A stretch of DNA of 64,000 nucleotides, from NCBI RefSeq assembly GCF_000002075.1, contig NW_004797486.1, positions 879,050 through 943,049 on the forward strand. The letters are read 5' to 3'. The stretch comes from Aplysia californica (taxonomy: Eukaryota > Mollusca > Gastropoda > Aplysiida > Aplysiidae). Within the stretch, counting starts at the first letter, position 1; every line of letters starts with the position of its first letter. Below, one piece after another: positions 1-40,999 of this stretch. The position numbers were made by a program, and so were the translations under genes. Under the pieces are notes generated by a model. That model saw nothing but the letters and a program-made list of their open reading frames with translations. It was not told the DNA's origin and made no database searches.

Positions 1-882
1 AAAAGAAAAAATGAGGAGTGAAAACAACCTATGTACCTGTATGAAAAAAAAAAGAATTACTAAAAACTGCTGTCAAGCAGTTAAACAGTGTGAGGTTCTG
101 ACTGTTATATATTTAAGTGAAAACAAGTTTTGAAAATACATGTTTTAAAGTAACATGTATGTTATTTAAAAAAGACTTATGACTAGATCAGAAAATTGAA
201 AATATGTCGGCACACACAATATAGAAAAAGACTGGCTTACTGTTTGTCCCTTATGGGACAAAACAAGTGATTTTGAAAAGTATCACCAGAGAAGATGATT
301 TCAGAGAATAGTGCTGTTTTATCAGGACGTCTAGTTGAAGACACATCTCTTGCCACATCTCTCACATCTGGAGTCTTCTTTTTCATCCAGAGCTTGTGTC
401 AGACACTGCTGAGGTCTGGTCATCATTGATGTGAGTGTGTTTGTACTAGCCATGACAAAATGGATACAATTGTCAAGCTGAGCAGTGTCTGACTGAAGCT
501 TTGATGAGATTTCAGACAAGTCTGACAAGATTCCCCCCCCCCCCCGACGAGTGTATCTTAAAAAAACCCCAAAACAATACCCCCCTTCCGGACTCCCATA
601 CTTCGCGGTGTTCAGACTTTGAATGAACTTTGGTGACCCCAACTACCAGTGCTCACACGATGCCGTATCTTTGTGATTAAGTTGTGATACGCGCAGGTTC
701 ACTGACCTGCCTCGGTGGCGAACCCGACAAGACGCTTGTATAACTTTTCTTTTCTTTTTCTTCCACAAGTGACACCACAAGGTAAATATTGATTTATGTT
801 CATGGTGGCATATTAAAAAAACAAACAAACAAGGGCACAGCAAAAATTGCCGCGGTTGACCCTTTGATTTTAAAGGCATTAC

Positions 883-914
883 GGCAATTTGCAAAGGCAC
901 CAAGGCAAATTGCC
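883..914. repeat. Perfect 10-bp hairpin
   Basis: Arms 883-892 and 905-914 with a 12-base loop. The flanks also share a direct TGCCGCGGT motif (848-856 and near 919-927), so this may be the core of a small degenerate repeat. Confidence 0.5.
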
Positions 915-967
915 ACGGTGCCGCGGTCTATTTCAAGCCCTGAAGCACTCATATTTCAAATGCATAT

Positions 968-1013
968 ACACACACACACACGCACGCACGCACACACACA
1001 CACACACACACAC
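968..1013. repeat. CA microsatellite
   Basis: Nearly pure CA dinucleotide run with a few CG interruptions. Confidence 0.9.
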
Positions 1014-2977
1014 TTATAGCTTCGAACTTGTGACAGTTGAGTAGTCTAGTCTAAGTCTAAATTTTTGCTAGTTTGTATCTGAGCGGTCGAGGATTTCGAC
1101 CCATGATGAAAATGAAAATACGAGCAAGATTAAACTGAAATGTGATTGTTTGATTGATTCTGCTTATGAAGCTAGTATTTTTGCTTGGCTTGAAACAAAT
1201 CTGAGTCATGTCGAAATTGGCCCACCCCCTCTCAAAATTGCCACGTTTCTCCCTGTCGAATTTGCACTAGCCACCAAAATCTCACCCCGTCATTAAAAAT
1301 TTAAGATCATATAAATTTCAATATTTCTAATTCTAGATGGATTGAAATGAAACTAAGGATACCAAAGTTTCGTTCTACCTGATCAATATTTTCAAGCTAG
1401 GATAGAGGCGTGTATAGTAATTGATGGGCAAAAGGACGATTAATTTCTTCAAGAGCGAAAAGTACACAGAGCGTAACAGGCCTTTTGCCCTGCTTACTCC
1501 GGTTCAACGGAAGCATGAAGTTGTAAATATTCATTATTTTGATCAGTCTGCACTATTTTTTTCCGCCTCATCTACCTTAGACCTGGAGCATAATTTTATG
1601 TAATAGTCTCGCAAACACTGTTTCTAAACAAAGATCTGCACTAGTGTATTGACGGAAGTTGGAAGAAGCCTGACTTGAAATTTGAATCACCTTCACTTTG
1701 CTTGTACTAACTTTCATTCTTGACCTGATTGCTTACATTCTGTTCAACATAATCGTGATATTGACTGAAACGAAAATTTGAATTATAACAACCTCTTATT
1801 AGAAAAAAAATAATGTGGTTTCGCTTTCTGGGAAATGAGATTGGGGGGGGGGGGGGGGGAGGGAACAGAAACAAATTTGACTTTGTAGCATTTTTGTCTT
1901 TGTTGACCAAATAACCCGAGGCTACATAACCTTACTTTTTAAATAGAGAGGTATACTGAATAAGTGAACTATAATATTATTCCATACACACACACTGTGA
2001 TTTAAAAATACTCACTTTATTCTTTGTTTCCTTATATAGCTTGTTCGATGTTGTATTTTGTCAAAAGTTGCATACACACAAGAGCAGGTAGTTGGAGGGG
2101 GGTCACCCTGCTTCTTTCTTCTCCCTTTGTTGTTTTTGCAGTTTGTATGACTTGCTTTTTCATTGCACTAAATGACCACTGTTACATCAAAGTGATTTTC
2201 TTTGCTCAAACAAGCAAACAAAGAAGAGGCTGCTCACTAAAACAGAGTGTCCACCTTATTATTCTAGGAACAAGAATATAAATCATGTGTTTCCTCAGTA
2301 ATGTTGAAAAGTTTTGTTTTGTTTCAGAAAAAGTTCTTTTGTTACAATCATTCCTTGTCAAGATGACTCGTTCTTTAAAAAAAGTATCCTTATATCGCAA
2401 GAATGTAGACATTGGTACCAACGCAATTGAGTACATTTTTTCCCTATGTCGTAAACAGAAGAGTGAACAGTCATGTCGTATACTATCCTTGATTTTGTGA
2501 GTGGTCCATGGCTTGATTTATAACTGATAACAGTAGTGATGTCATGATATAGTGATAACATAATACTGTTTACTTTTGTAGAGACTACGATCTGTTCCAT
2601 TAGCACTTATAGAATATTACTTAAGATAGACATTTTTAGGGAGACCTATGTTATCCATCTAGCGGGCTCATTATTTGGGTTGGGGTATGAAGCAGTTGCA
2701 ACGCTTGAATGAGGTAAAACTTGCACTCATACCCCCCAAAATGAGCTTTTTATTTTCTTATATGATAATAAGACTTTGGTAATTCATACTTTTTTACTTG
2801 GCCTATTGATAGCCATCCCTTCTAGTCATAGTTATTTAACAGATCTCTCACTGCTAACCCAACCAAATCTGGAACTGGAACTGGTTTTCTAATCTTTTTT
2901 AAAGCCCTCTTATGTGTGACAAATATGGGTCAACTTTTAGCTTGATGCTGTACCCCAGCTAACAAGCTTATGTATGT

Positions 2978-3406
2978 TAGGGATGGGCAGGTAGTGGTAC
3001 CCAGTACCGGAACTCCTGGTTCTACCGAAGGAGGTGTCAGTACCGGCACCAGGCCCCCAGTGCCAGCTCTGGGAAGGAGCTGTCCCAACGGTTTTTTACC
3101 GGGCCATGGGAAGTGTGCAGTGTTTAGGCCTAGGCCTAGCAGCTGTTACGTTAGATGCACAACGCTACGGGTGACCTTGTTACATGACTTCAGATTCAAA
3201 ATTGAATATCAAAAACCAAGTTTGCTTAAATCTAAATATGGCTTCGAATCAGGTTCCGCGAGAGCCACTTTGCTTATGCAGGCGGCGCAGATCGTGGCGT
3301 ATGTGAGATGCGAGATGCTCTGTCTATGACGTCACCTCCTAGCCTTCTTTGCACCCAGTGCTGAGAAACTACCGACACTGGGTTTCACCGGTACCGCCCA
3401 GCACTA
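2978..3406. mobile_element. hAT-like MITE, 429 bp, with 8-bp target duplication
   Basis: Ends TAGGGATGGGCAGGTAGTGG and, on the opposite strand, TAGTGCTGGGCGGTACCGG, the typical hAT inverted-repeat style. It is flanked by the same 8 bases, ATGTATGT, at 2970-2977 and 3407-3414. There is no transposase; the reading frame across it is incidental. It lies just upstream of the first coding exon seen. Confidence 0.85.
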
Positions 3407-3525
3407 ATGTATGTGCCTCTCTTCCTCTGCACCCACCTACCCACCTTTGTTTACTCTTGGAACCTCAAACTGTTACTTTCTAGAATTGTATGTTTACAAA
3501 GTGAAGCTTTTTTACTCCTTTACAG

Positions 3526-33840
<30,315 letters not shown>

Positions 33841-34408
33841 GCTAAGAAAGAAGAGACGTAAAATGAACTTTCACCCTTTTTGAAGCATTTGCCAGGACGA
33901 TAAAAAGCTCGGGTTTCAATTATAAGAAACTCCTTTGAGAATGGACAAAGGCCATGTGTTTTGTATTTTGAATGGGTGCAAATGGGCATTGTAGCTTCTT
34001 AAACCTGTTCTGAATAATTTATGCTTTCAGCAGTAAAATTGTTTTTCAATCTTTATGGCTTGTTGGCTCCAAAGTGTTGACGAGGGAGCAGACAGATTAC
34101 TCTTTCACTATACTGTCCATGTTTTTTTAATGAAATATTTTGGATGTGGGATTTAAAGCCGTTTGTAGAGCATCCTGAAAATGTTAATTTCCAGCGCTTA
34201 GAAGCTGGTTTGTGTTTGTATCTTTGTATGTGTGTGTATGTTGTGTGTGTTTGTCGGTTTGCATATAAGTTCGCTTGTGTGTGTGTGAGACTCTGAAGTT
34301 CAATAAGCTGAAATGAAATGAGTTTAGGTTTCATTCACTTCAGTGGGAATTTTAATTGCAGATGAATTATGTGTATTCCTTTCATTTTTCAATGGGCACT
34401 TAAAATTT
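33841..34408 (+). other. Probable 3' UTR of the CC2D1-like gene
   Basis: Follows the TGA. Includes a TG-rich stretch near 34215-34290. No AATAAA; AGTAAA near 34031. The M1 MITE begins at 34409, so the transcript end is either here or further on. Confidence 0.5.
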
Positions 34409-37234
34409 TGTGTTACGACATGTTGGAATCAGGCGTTCGTCAGTTTTTGGGCATATCGAGTTATTGGTATCATCTTGAAGCTTTTTCATTTGTCTTGCTT
34501 AAAAAACAACAACAAAAAACCTTAGAAGTGGAGATATTTTGGATGGGAGGAGGTAGGGGTACCTGGTTTAAGAGGTAAAATTAGTGAGAAAATGGCCGCG
34601 CAAGTTGGTGACTTCCAAAACTGGAGAGTCCTTGGAAACTGTAATACATTTTTGTGTGCTTTACTCAATTTTTAAAAGTAAAAATCCACACAGGAATTTG
34701 TTTTTAGATGAACATAAAAGGTGTTAAACTTCCCCCCCCCCCCCTGAAACAACAAACATGTAGAATAATTGCTCACCTTCTGGATGCAGGTTCTTTCGAT
34801 GTTTCTTGATAATAAAGATAGGGGGCCCCCTTCTGGATGGATGTTATTTCTGTTCTTCTGCGATCTAGTGCGACTCAACACCTCAATGGCTTCTGCTCTA
34901 CGGCCCGATTGTCTCGGTCCCTTCTTGAACTCACTAGTGAGTGCACGGGTCTCTCAAGTCCTGTGAATCTGTTCAGGTCGGTGCGGGGTGAGATTTTTGC
35001 CAGTACAGGCTTGCCGGTGTCAACTTATTCTTTTACACCACACGCCCCCGTGATCTTAAGATCACCACAAACAACCCGACTGAACTTGTAATTTTTAAAG
35101 AAAAGTCATCTAACAACACTCGAATAACTCGCACAATAGAAGAAAAAGTCCAACCAAAAATAATTCAAATAATGCTGAATTGAAAATGTCCAAATGTAAC
35201 ACTCATACGTTCACATTTAAAGGCAGTCATATCCTTACACACCTATATATACAATAACCCACCAATGACTGTTCGTATCAACCTACGTCACAGTCCTGCA
35301 CCCACGCAGGGACGCGCCGATTTCGCTCCGGGTAACGACGCACTCCGACATCTGTAGGTACATTGTCTTGTAGCGGTTGCTCCTCCATCTGTGGGTTGAC
35401 CACTGGTCTCAGATCCAGTACGTGTCTAGGCATTCCATCTACTTCAATATTGTTGTTAGAGTTGATCCCAGAAACTACTCCTTTTGTCCATTGCGAAGTG
35501 CACCTTGAAAAATGGCGGTTTCACCCAAACCTCATCACCGACACTCACGACCGGTTGCGTGCCTTCATGATCATTTGGGGGCTCCACCTCAGGATGCCTC
35601 CAAGAGTAAGAAAATACATAACGCTGGGGAATCGTTGACTCTTTTCTGTCCATTTCTGGGCGACATATTGTACCAAAAAGCAGCCTCCATGGGAGAAATC
35701 TGAGCTCTCTCTGCTATAGATCTTATGGTGCGATGTTTCTTTCAACTATTTCATTGCCAGATGCTCTATAAGCAGCCCTGTAATATGGCATAGTCCTCCA
35801 CCGCCGCAAGAGCTCTCCCATCTCCGCTGATCTAAATGCAGTCGCATTATCCATTAGCAATTCATCCACAGGGCCTCTCCCGAAATACCTGCTCGATCTC
35901 TTCACAAATGGAATTTAACAGTCTCGTTTCTCGCAAACCTTCCTGGGCTGCAGTCAACCATGGTCAGGTATGGAAGGTCTCGTTAGTGGCTCACATCTAT
36001 GGCCATCCTCTTCCAATTTGAGTCTACCCCCAGCTCTCCAGGTTCATGCTGAGCGCTTGCAAGATTAATGGAATGGCATCTCTCACATGCATGCACCACC
36101 TTTTTCCCTGCATCTTTAGTCACAGAAGTTGAGAAGGGTCTACCCGTCTCGCCAGATGCCAGGTTTGTTCCACACCAAAGTGATGCTGTTCATGCAGAGC
36201 CTTCACGTCCCCCAATGAAGCCGCGCACACCGATGACGGTATGCCATGTGTATGCAACCACTTTCTCTTGACTCTAGTCAACTTATCTGCTTTGTTGGAT
36301 GCGGACCCACGCATATGACTTCTACCTCCAGCCCTAGTTCTTCTATCAGACTCTGTTGTCTCTTTATCAGCACCTCTGCCGCTCCCTTGGTCTTTAGCTT
36401 TCTTTCTTCTGACAGCATTGTCCTGATCCACTCACACACGGTAACCAGAGTCTGTCATCAGTTTGATGTCTTTCAACCCCCTCTGTACTCCAAGGTTCAC
36501 TCCTTTCAAAGCCGCCTCCAACTCTGCAACATTGATGTGATTAAAGTCGTCCTTCTTCCTCTCTATAACCTCTGCATCTTCTTTATCCTTGTCGGACAAC
36601 TCTAAATATATTATAAGCGAACACACTCCCTTCTTAGTATAATGGAATAAACGCGGCCAGATCTTTCACCTTAGTCAACCTCGCCTCCAGTTCCACTTTT
36701 TGAATCCATGCCCCAATGTCACCTTCCCCTCTAAACACCCTAACCATCTCTGACACTTTGAGCGTTGGAAACGATTGTGAAGCCATGGTGAAATTTCTTT
36801 GTAGGCCGAAATAGCTTGTAGAATAATTGCTCATCTGCTGGATGCAGGTTCTTTCGATGTTTCTTGACAATGAAGATAGGGGGCCCCCCTCTTGATGGAT
36901 GTTATTTCTGTTCTTCTGCGATCTAGGGCGACTCAATGCCTCAATGGCCGCTGCTCTACGGCCCGATCGACTCGGTCCCTTCTTGAACTCACTAGTGAGT
37001 GCACGGGTCTCTCAAGTCCCATGAATCTGTTCAGGTCGGTGCAGGGTGAGATTTTTGCCAGTATAGGCTTGCCGGTGTCAACTTATTCTTTTACACCACA
37101 AAACAAACAACCCCCCAAAAAAACACCTCAAAAAAAAAAAAAAAATGGATGAAAAGAACAAACGGGAAGAAAAATTACGTCTTCTTTGATTTAATTATTT
37201 TGACCAGTGTCTGGTTTCATCACGGTTCCTCACA
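34409..37234 (+). mobile_element. M1 MITE copy split by an LTR element
   Basis: Left part 34409-34758 begins TGTGTTACGACATGTTGGAA and includes the shared TGGCCGCGCAAGTTGG and ATCCACACAGGAATTTG blocks. Right part 37106-37234 ends with the M1 terminus, read inverted TGTGAGGAACCGTGATGAAA. Between them lies the LTR element 34759-37100 with its 5-bp duplication. Confidence 0.8.
34759..37100 (-). mobile_element. Ty3/Gypsy-type LTR retrotransposon fossil
   Basis: A 2342-bp element on the minus strand. Two LTRs of 284 bp each (34759-35042 and 36817-37100) start TG and end CA, and a 5-bp duplication AAACA flanks the whole element. Between the LTRs, in minus-strand order, are gag-like, RNase H-like and integrase-like pieces. 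It is broken in several places and far shorter than an autonomous member. The LTRs differ at roughly 6-7 per cent of positions, suggesting a moderately old insertion. It lies inside an M1 MITE copy. Confidence 0.88.
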
Positions 37235-37236
37235 TA

Positions 37237-37672
37237 TGTGAGGCAGCGTGGTGGAATCAGGCTCTCATCAAAATAATTAAAGTGAAGAAACTTGCCTTTT
37301 TCCGCAAGTTAGTGAATTTTTATCAAATTTTTTGGGGGGGCTCAACGCCTTTCATGCCCATTAAAGAACTCATTTCTGTGTGGATTTTTCTGAAAAGCGT
37401 TGATCAAAGGCACAAAAATGTAAATTTTCAGTTACCACGGACTCTCAGGCTGAGGTAATAACTAATCTTTGGCGGCCATTTTCTCACTAATTTTACCTCT
37501 GAAAACAGGTGACCCTCACCTCCTTCTTTCACAAATATCTCGACTTGCATTCAAGATAAAATGATATTTTTTTCCATCCAAATAAAGACAAGTGAATAAG
37601 CTTTAAGATGATACCAGTAACTCTACATGCCCAAAAATTGACGAGAGCCTGATTCCACCTCGCTGCCTCACA
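37237..37672 (-). mobile_element. M1 MITE, complete copy, inverted next to another
   Basis: 436 bp, ends TGTGAGGCAGCGTGGTGGAA and, inverted, TGTGAGGCAGCGAGGTGGAA, with TA on both sides (37235-37236, 37673-37674). It shares the left TA with the end of the split M1 copy, so the two copies meet head to head. Confidence 0.88.
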
Positions 37673-37674
37673 TA

Positions 37675-38446
37675 TTGTTTTGCCTTGCAGCCTTTGTTTC
37701 CTTCAAAGCTTGTTCATCTGTAACCATATAAGAATTAAACATTTTTATAGTTTTTTTGCAGGAAAAACTACAGCACAGGGAATCTGTGCTTTAACTGTAA
37801 TCGCTTGTTTAAGCATTAAGGTGATATTTCACATTGCTGTTGGTCATATTTTAATGTTCTATTACTGATACAATTTATTGAAAATGAAAAGTTCTCATCT
37901 TTATATGATGTAAATCACTGCCATTCTGATTACACCTTGTAAGGGCATCGTCCACATTTTACAGGAGAAGCAAAAAACTAACATATTTTGAATGTGTACT
38001 TCCAAATTTCCTCCGAGAATAGAAAAGCAGTTATGTTTATTGCAACACCCAATGTTGTAATGCTGTTAAAGTATATACAACTGATTGTGTCATTACCCAA
38101 TAGGGCTTATGAATTGCATTCTCCAGAAAAGGATTCTAATTTTACCACGTAAATGCTAGACACGTTGCTTACAAGGTCTAATAAGAATGAAATTCTACAG
38201 AGTCGGGGCTTGGGAATGACAAGCAGTGAGCCTCACTGACTCATTTTGGAACCTGTTTAATTTTAAATAAAGACAGGTTGCCAGTTTTTAAAAAAATTAA
38301 CAAATTATCAAAAGCAACAGAAAATCATAATTTCAGAGAATTAAGCTTTTATTTTAAGTGGGGCTTTACTGCGTGGTTGGCACTGACCACACTGTGTTAT
38401 TTAGATACGGTATTCATAATAAATGAAACTCTCCCCCTCTCTCTCG

Positions 38447-38482
<36 letters not shown>

Positions 38483-39551
38483 AAAAAAACCCCAACAAAA
38501 AAGACACACCAACACACACTCACATATACAGAAACACACTTTCTGGATCTTTTTTCAGCTCTTCTCATGTATTTGAACATAAGTCTTGATGCCAATGTGT
38601 CTATCATTAGAAAAATTAGTGTGGATAGAATTTCACCAGTGCGGAATTTCTTCTTTTAATGAAAGCAGTATCCTAGCAGAGGTGGATAAAAAAAATCAAT
38701 GTCAGAGTCCCAATTTTTCAAAGCGTTTAAGCATTTATGAACCCAACATGGACATTATCGTAGTATAAGGGGCAATACATCCATAAATTGGGTTAAGCGA
38801 TAATGAAAAATTAAAACATTTGTCTTTTTCTTATCTTTGCCCGACTGTACATGATGCAGAGAAGTTTGTATAAAACGAAAAGATTTCTGTGTCCTGCTGA
38901 TTTCGCTATGTGTGTGTTACACTGTATTTTGAATTGACTTGTTTCGTTGTGCAATGCAAGTTGTAGTAGACTTGTCAGTGAAGAGTGCTTTGTATTTTCA
39001 GACATAAAAGCGCGACATATTTTTATAACATCTGAAAAATTACTTTTTTGTGTTATGCTATAATATAGCCTATCAAGGATACATGAACAGTAGATGATGT
39101 TTGGTATATGTTATGTCTAGTTTAATTCTACTTTCAAAGCTAAAGGAATTTAAACAATTTTTGTTTTCTGTTTTGATATGATTGTCCATTCATTCAAAGT
39201 CATACAATTGAAGCCGTCCTGACAAGTCAGGCAGCCTGACAGTGTAGTGTTGTCAGAATGAAAACGTTTAGCAAGCATGCAATGATGAATTGATGTTGCT
39301 TCTATTTCTAAATGCTATTTAGGAGTACTTCTTAATCATTTCTATGGAGAATGAAGTCACCGAAAGACTTTGGATTTTGGTAAATTTTATTATGTATGAG
39401 TTCTCCATCACTGTTGTGAGTGAGTGCCATAAGCTGATAGGTTCTGCTGGACTTTTGTTGATGAGAGAAGATCAATTGCCATTTCCTAGGGGTTTAACTC
39501 TTCTAGAATCTTTAGTAGAATATCCCATTACGAATTTGTCTAGGTTTATAT
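37675..39551. other. Intergenic or 3' UTR sequence
   Basis: AT-rich, without a recognised gene. Holds a CT-then-CA microsatellite at 38429-38482 and an AATAAA at about 38262. Confidence 0.5.
38429..38482. repeat. CT-CA compound microsatellite
   Basis: CT run to 38460 followed by CA to 38482. Confidence 0.9.
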
Positions 39552-39952
39552 ATGCGACGCATTATGGTGAAATCAGGCACTTGTCAAAATAATATCGAAG
39601 ATATCTGCATTTTTCTGCCAGTGTGGCAATTTTGACTGAATATTTGTTTTTTGGCTCAACACCTTTAATGTCCTTTTAAAAACACATGTTTGTGTGGATT
39701 TTTACTGAAAAACGTTGACTAAAGGCACAATAATGTGAATTTTCAGTTTTCAAGGACTCTCAAGCTATGGAAATCACTTAATTCTGTCGACCATTTTCTC
39801 GCTAACTTTACCTCAGAAATTAGGCGACCCAACTTCGTTCAACTGCAAATTTCTCAACTTCTATTCAAGGTAGATGGGTATTTTAAGATGAAACTAATAA
39901 CTCCACATGCCGAAAAATTGATGAGCACCGGATTCCACCGTGTCATGACACA
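39552..39952 (-). mobile_element. M1 MITE copy
   Basis: About 400 bp, minus orientation. Ends TGCGACGCATTATGGTGAAA and, inverted, TGTGTCATGACACGGTGGAA. Shared interior blocks present, more diverged than the 37237 copy. Confidence 0.8.
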
Positions 39953-40162
39953 TGTTAAAAGTTTTTTTCCCTTGAATATAATACTGTTCTTTCCTTAAGT
40001 CTTGTTGCATTTTGATATTGCCCTGATGTCATTGCTCAACTGTTTGAATGAGGAATGAGTATGTTAATCTGGATTTAAATGATTGTATTCAATATAACTC
40101 AGATTTTTGGAGATTGCCACTTCTACTTTGGTGGAACTTATGTCAGTTGTTTCTGTCAATCC

Positions 40163-40346
40163 CAGTTCGTGGGTGGTTGGCGGATGTTCTGGTGTGGTTT
40201 GCTTCTTCTTTCCTGTGAAACATCTATCGTCCTTATCTCCCCTTCTCCTTTTTTATGTTTGTTACTCTCTTGCAACACCTCTAATCTAAGCTTCTGGCAC
40301 TCATATGACCTTATGCAGTTGCGAGCGCCATAAAACTTCTACTAAA
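40163..40346 (+). mobile_element. Short retroelement R3 copy
   Basis: Start GTTCGTGGGTGGTTGGCGGA, same body as other R3 copies, tail hairpin GGCACTC ... GAGCGCC, then ATAAAACTTCTACTAAAAC. Confidence 0.75.
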
Positions 40347-40760
40347 ACTTTTTGAAATCCCAGTTCTAGCAACGGTTATTGTGTAAGTTTCTTTTTCCTG
40401 TTCCAACAAACAAACATTGCGAGACTGAAATACCTTCCTAACCTAATTCATATTGTTGTTACTATTGATGTTGTTAAATTGTTAGTGTGTTCACATTCCT
40501 GCAACGACCTAGATGAATTTGTTTCATGCCTGAAATACTAAATGGTACTTTCCCTCAATGATGACAATATAATGTAGTGTTGCAGACACTGTTTTTGTGA
40601 TATTGTCAGGGTGATGTGGTTGGTTATGTTCTTGTATTATGTCCCTGGATGGAATATATATAGTGCTGAGATTGTTGTGTGAGTTTGGATAATGTTTTTT
40701 GAGGTTTTCTTGGATATGGATATATAAAAACATTCTCAGAAATTTTGAGTTTTCTAAAAC

Positions 40761-40999
40761 CTATCCGTACGCCCTGGGGTGATTTTGTACCCCCGGGGTT
40801 GTATTCTTCACATTTTAGAATACTTCTAGTACGAAGATCTCTTTGAAACTTTCAGGATTTCTCAAAAAATCATTTTAACAGACTGCTATGCAAAGCGTAT
40901 AGATTGAATTAACGAGTAAATGTCCCATTAGGAAAGTGGTGGTACAGAGTTCCTCACATCATATATGGATACGATAGTAAAACACGACGTACGGATAAG
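40761..40999. mobile_element. Possible small inverted-repeat element
   Basis: CTATCCGTACGCC at the left is answered by an inverted CTTATCCGTACGTCG at the right (10 contiguous bases equal). No target duplication identified and no other copy in the window. Confidence 0.4.

Larger units (their letters stand above)
1..2969. other. Upstream or intronic DNA without a recognised gene
   Basis: Short spurious reading frames only. Holds a C tract (531-545), a 10-bp perfect hairpin at 883-914 (GGCAATTTGC pairing with GCAAATTGCC), a CA repeat at 968-1013 and a G tract near 1843-1859. It is either the promoter side of the CC2D1-like gene or an upstream intron; no CpG island or core promoter was recognised. 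Confidence 0.5.

Noticed and set aside
331-642. Minus-strand 103-codon frame with a CERCGKRC stretch as a zinc finger
   Set aside because: Only one CxxCxxxC-like stretch and no finger spacing; crosses a C homopolymer.
2970-3329. 119-codon frame
   Set aside because: Lies within a hAT MITE defined by ends and an 8-bp duplication; no homology to a protein family recognised.
36120-36936. Separate host genes on the minus strand
   Set aside because: They are pieces of the LTR fossil between the two 284-bp repeats.
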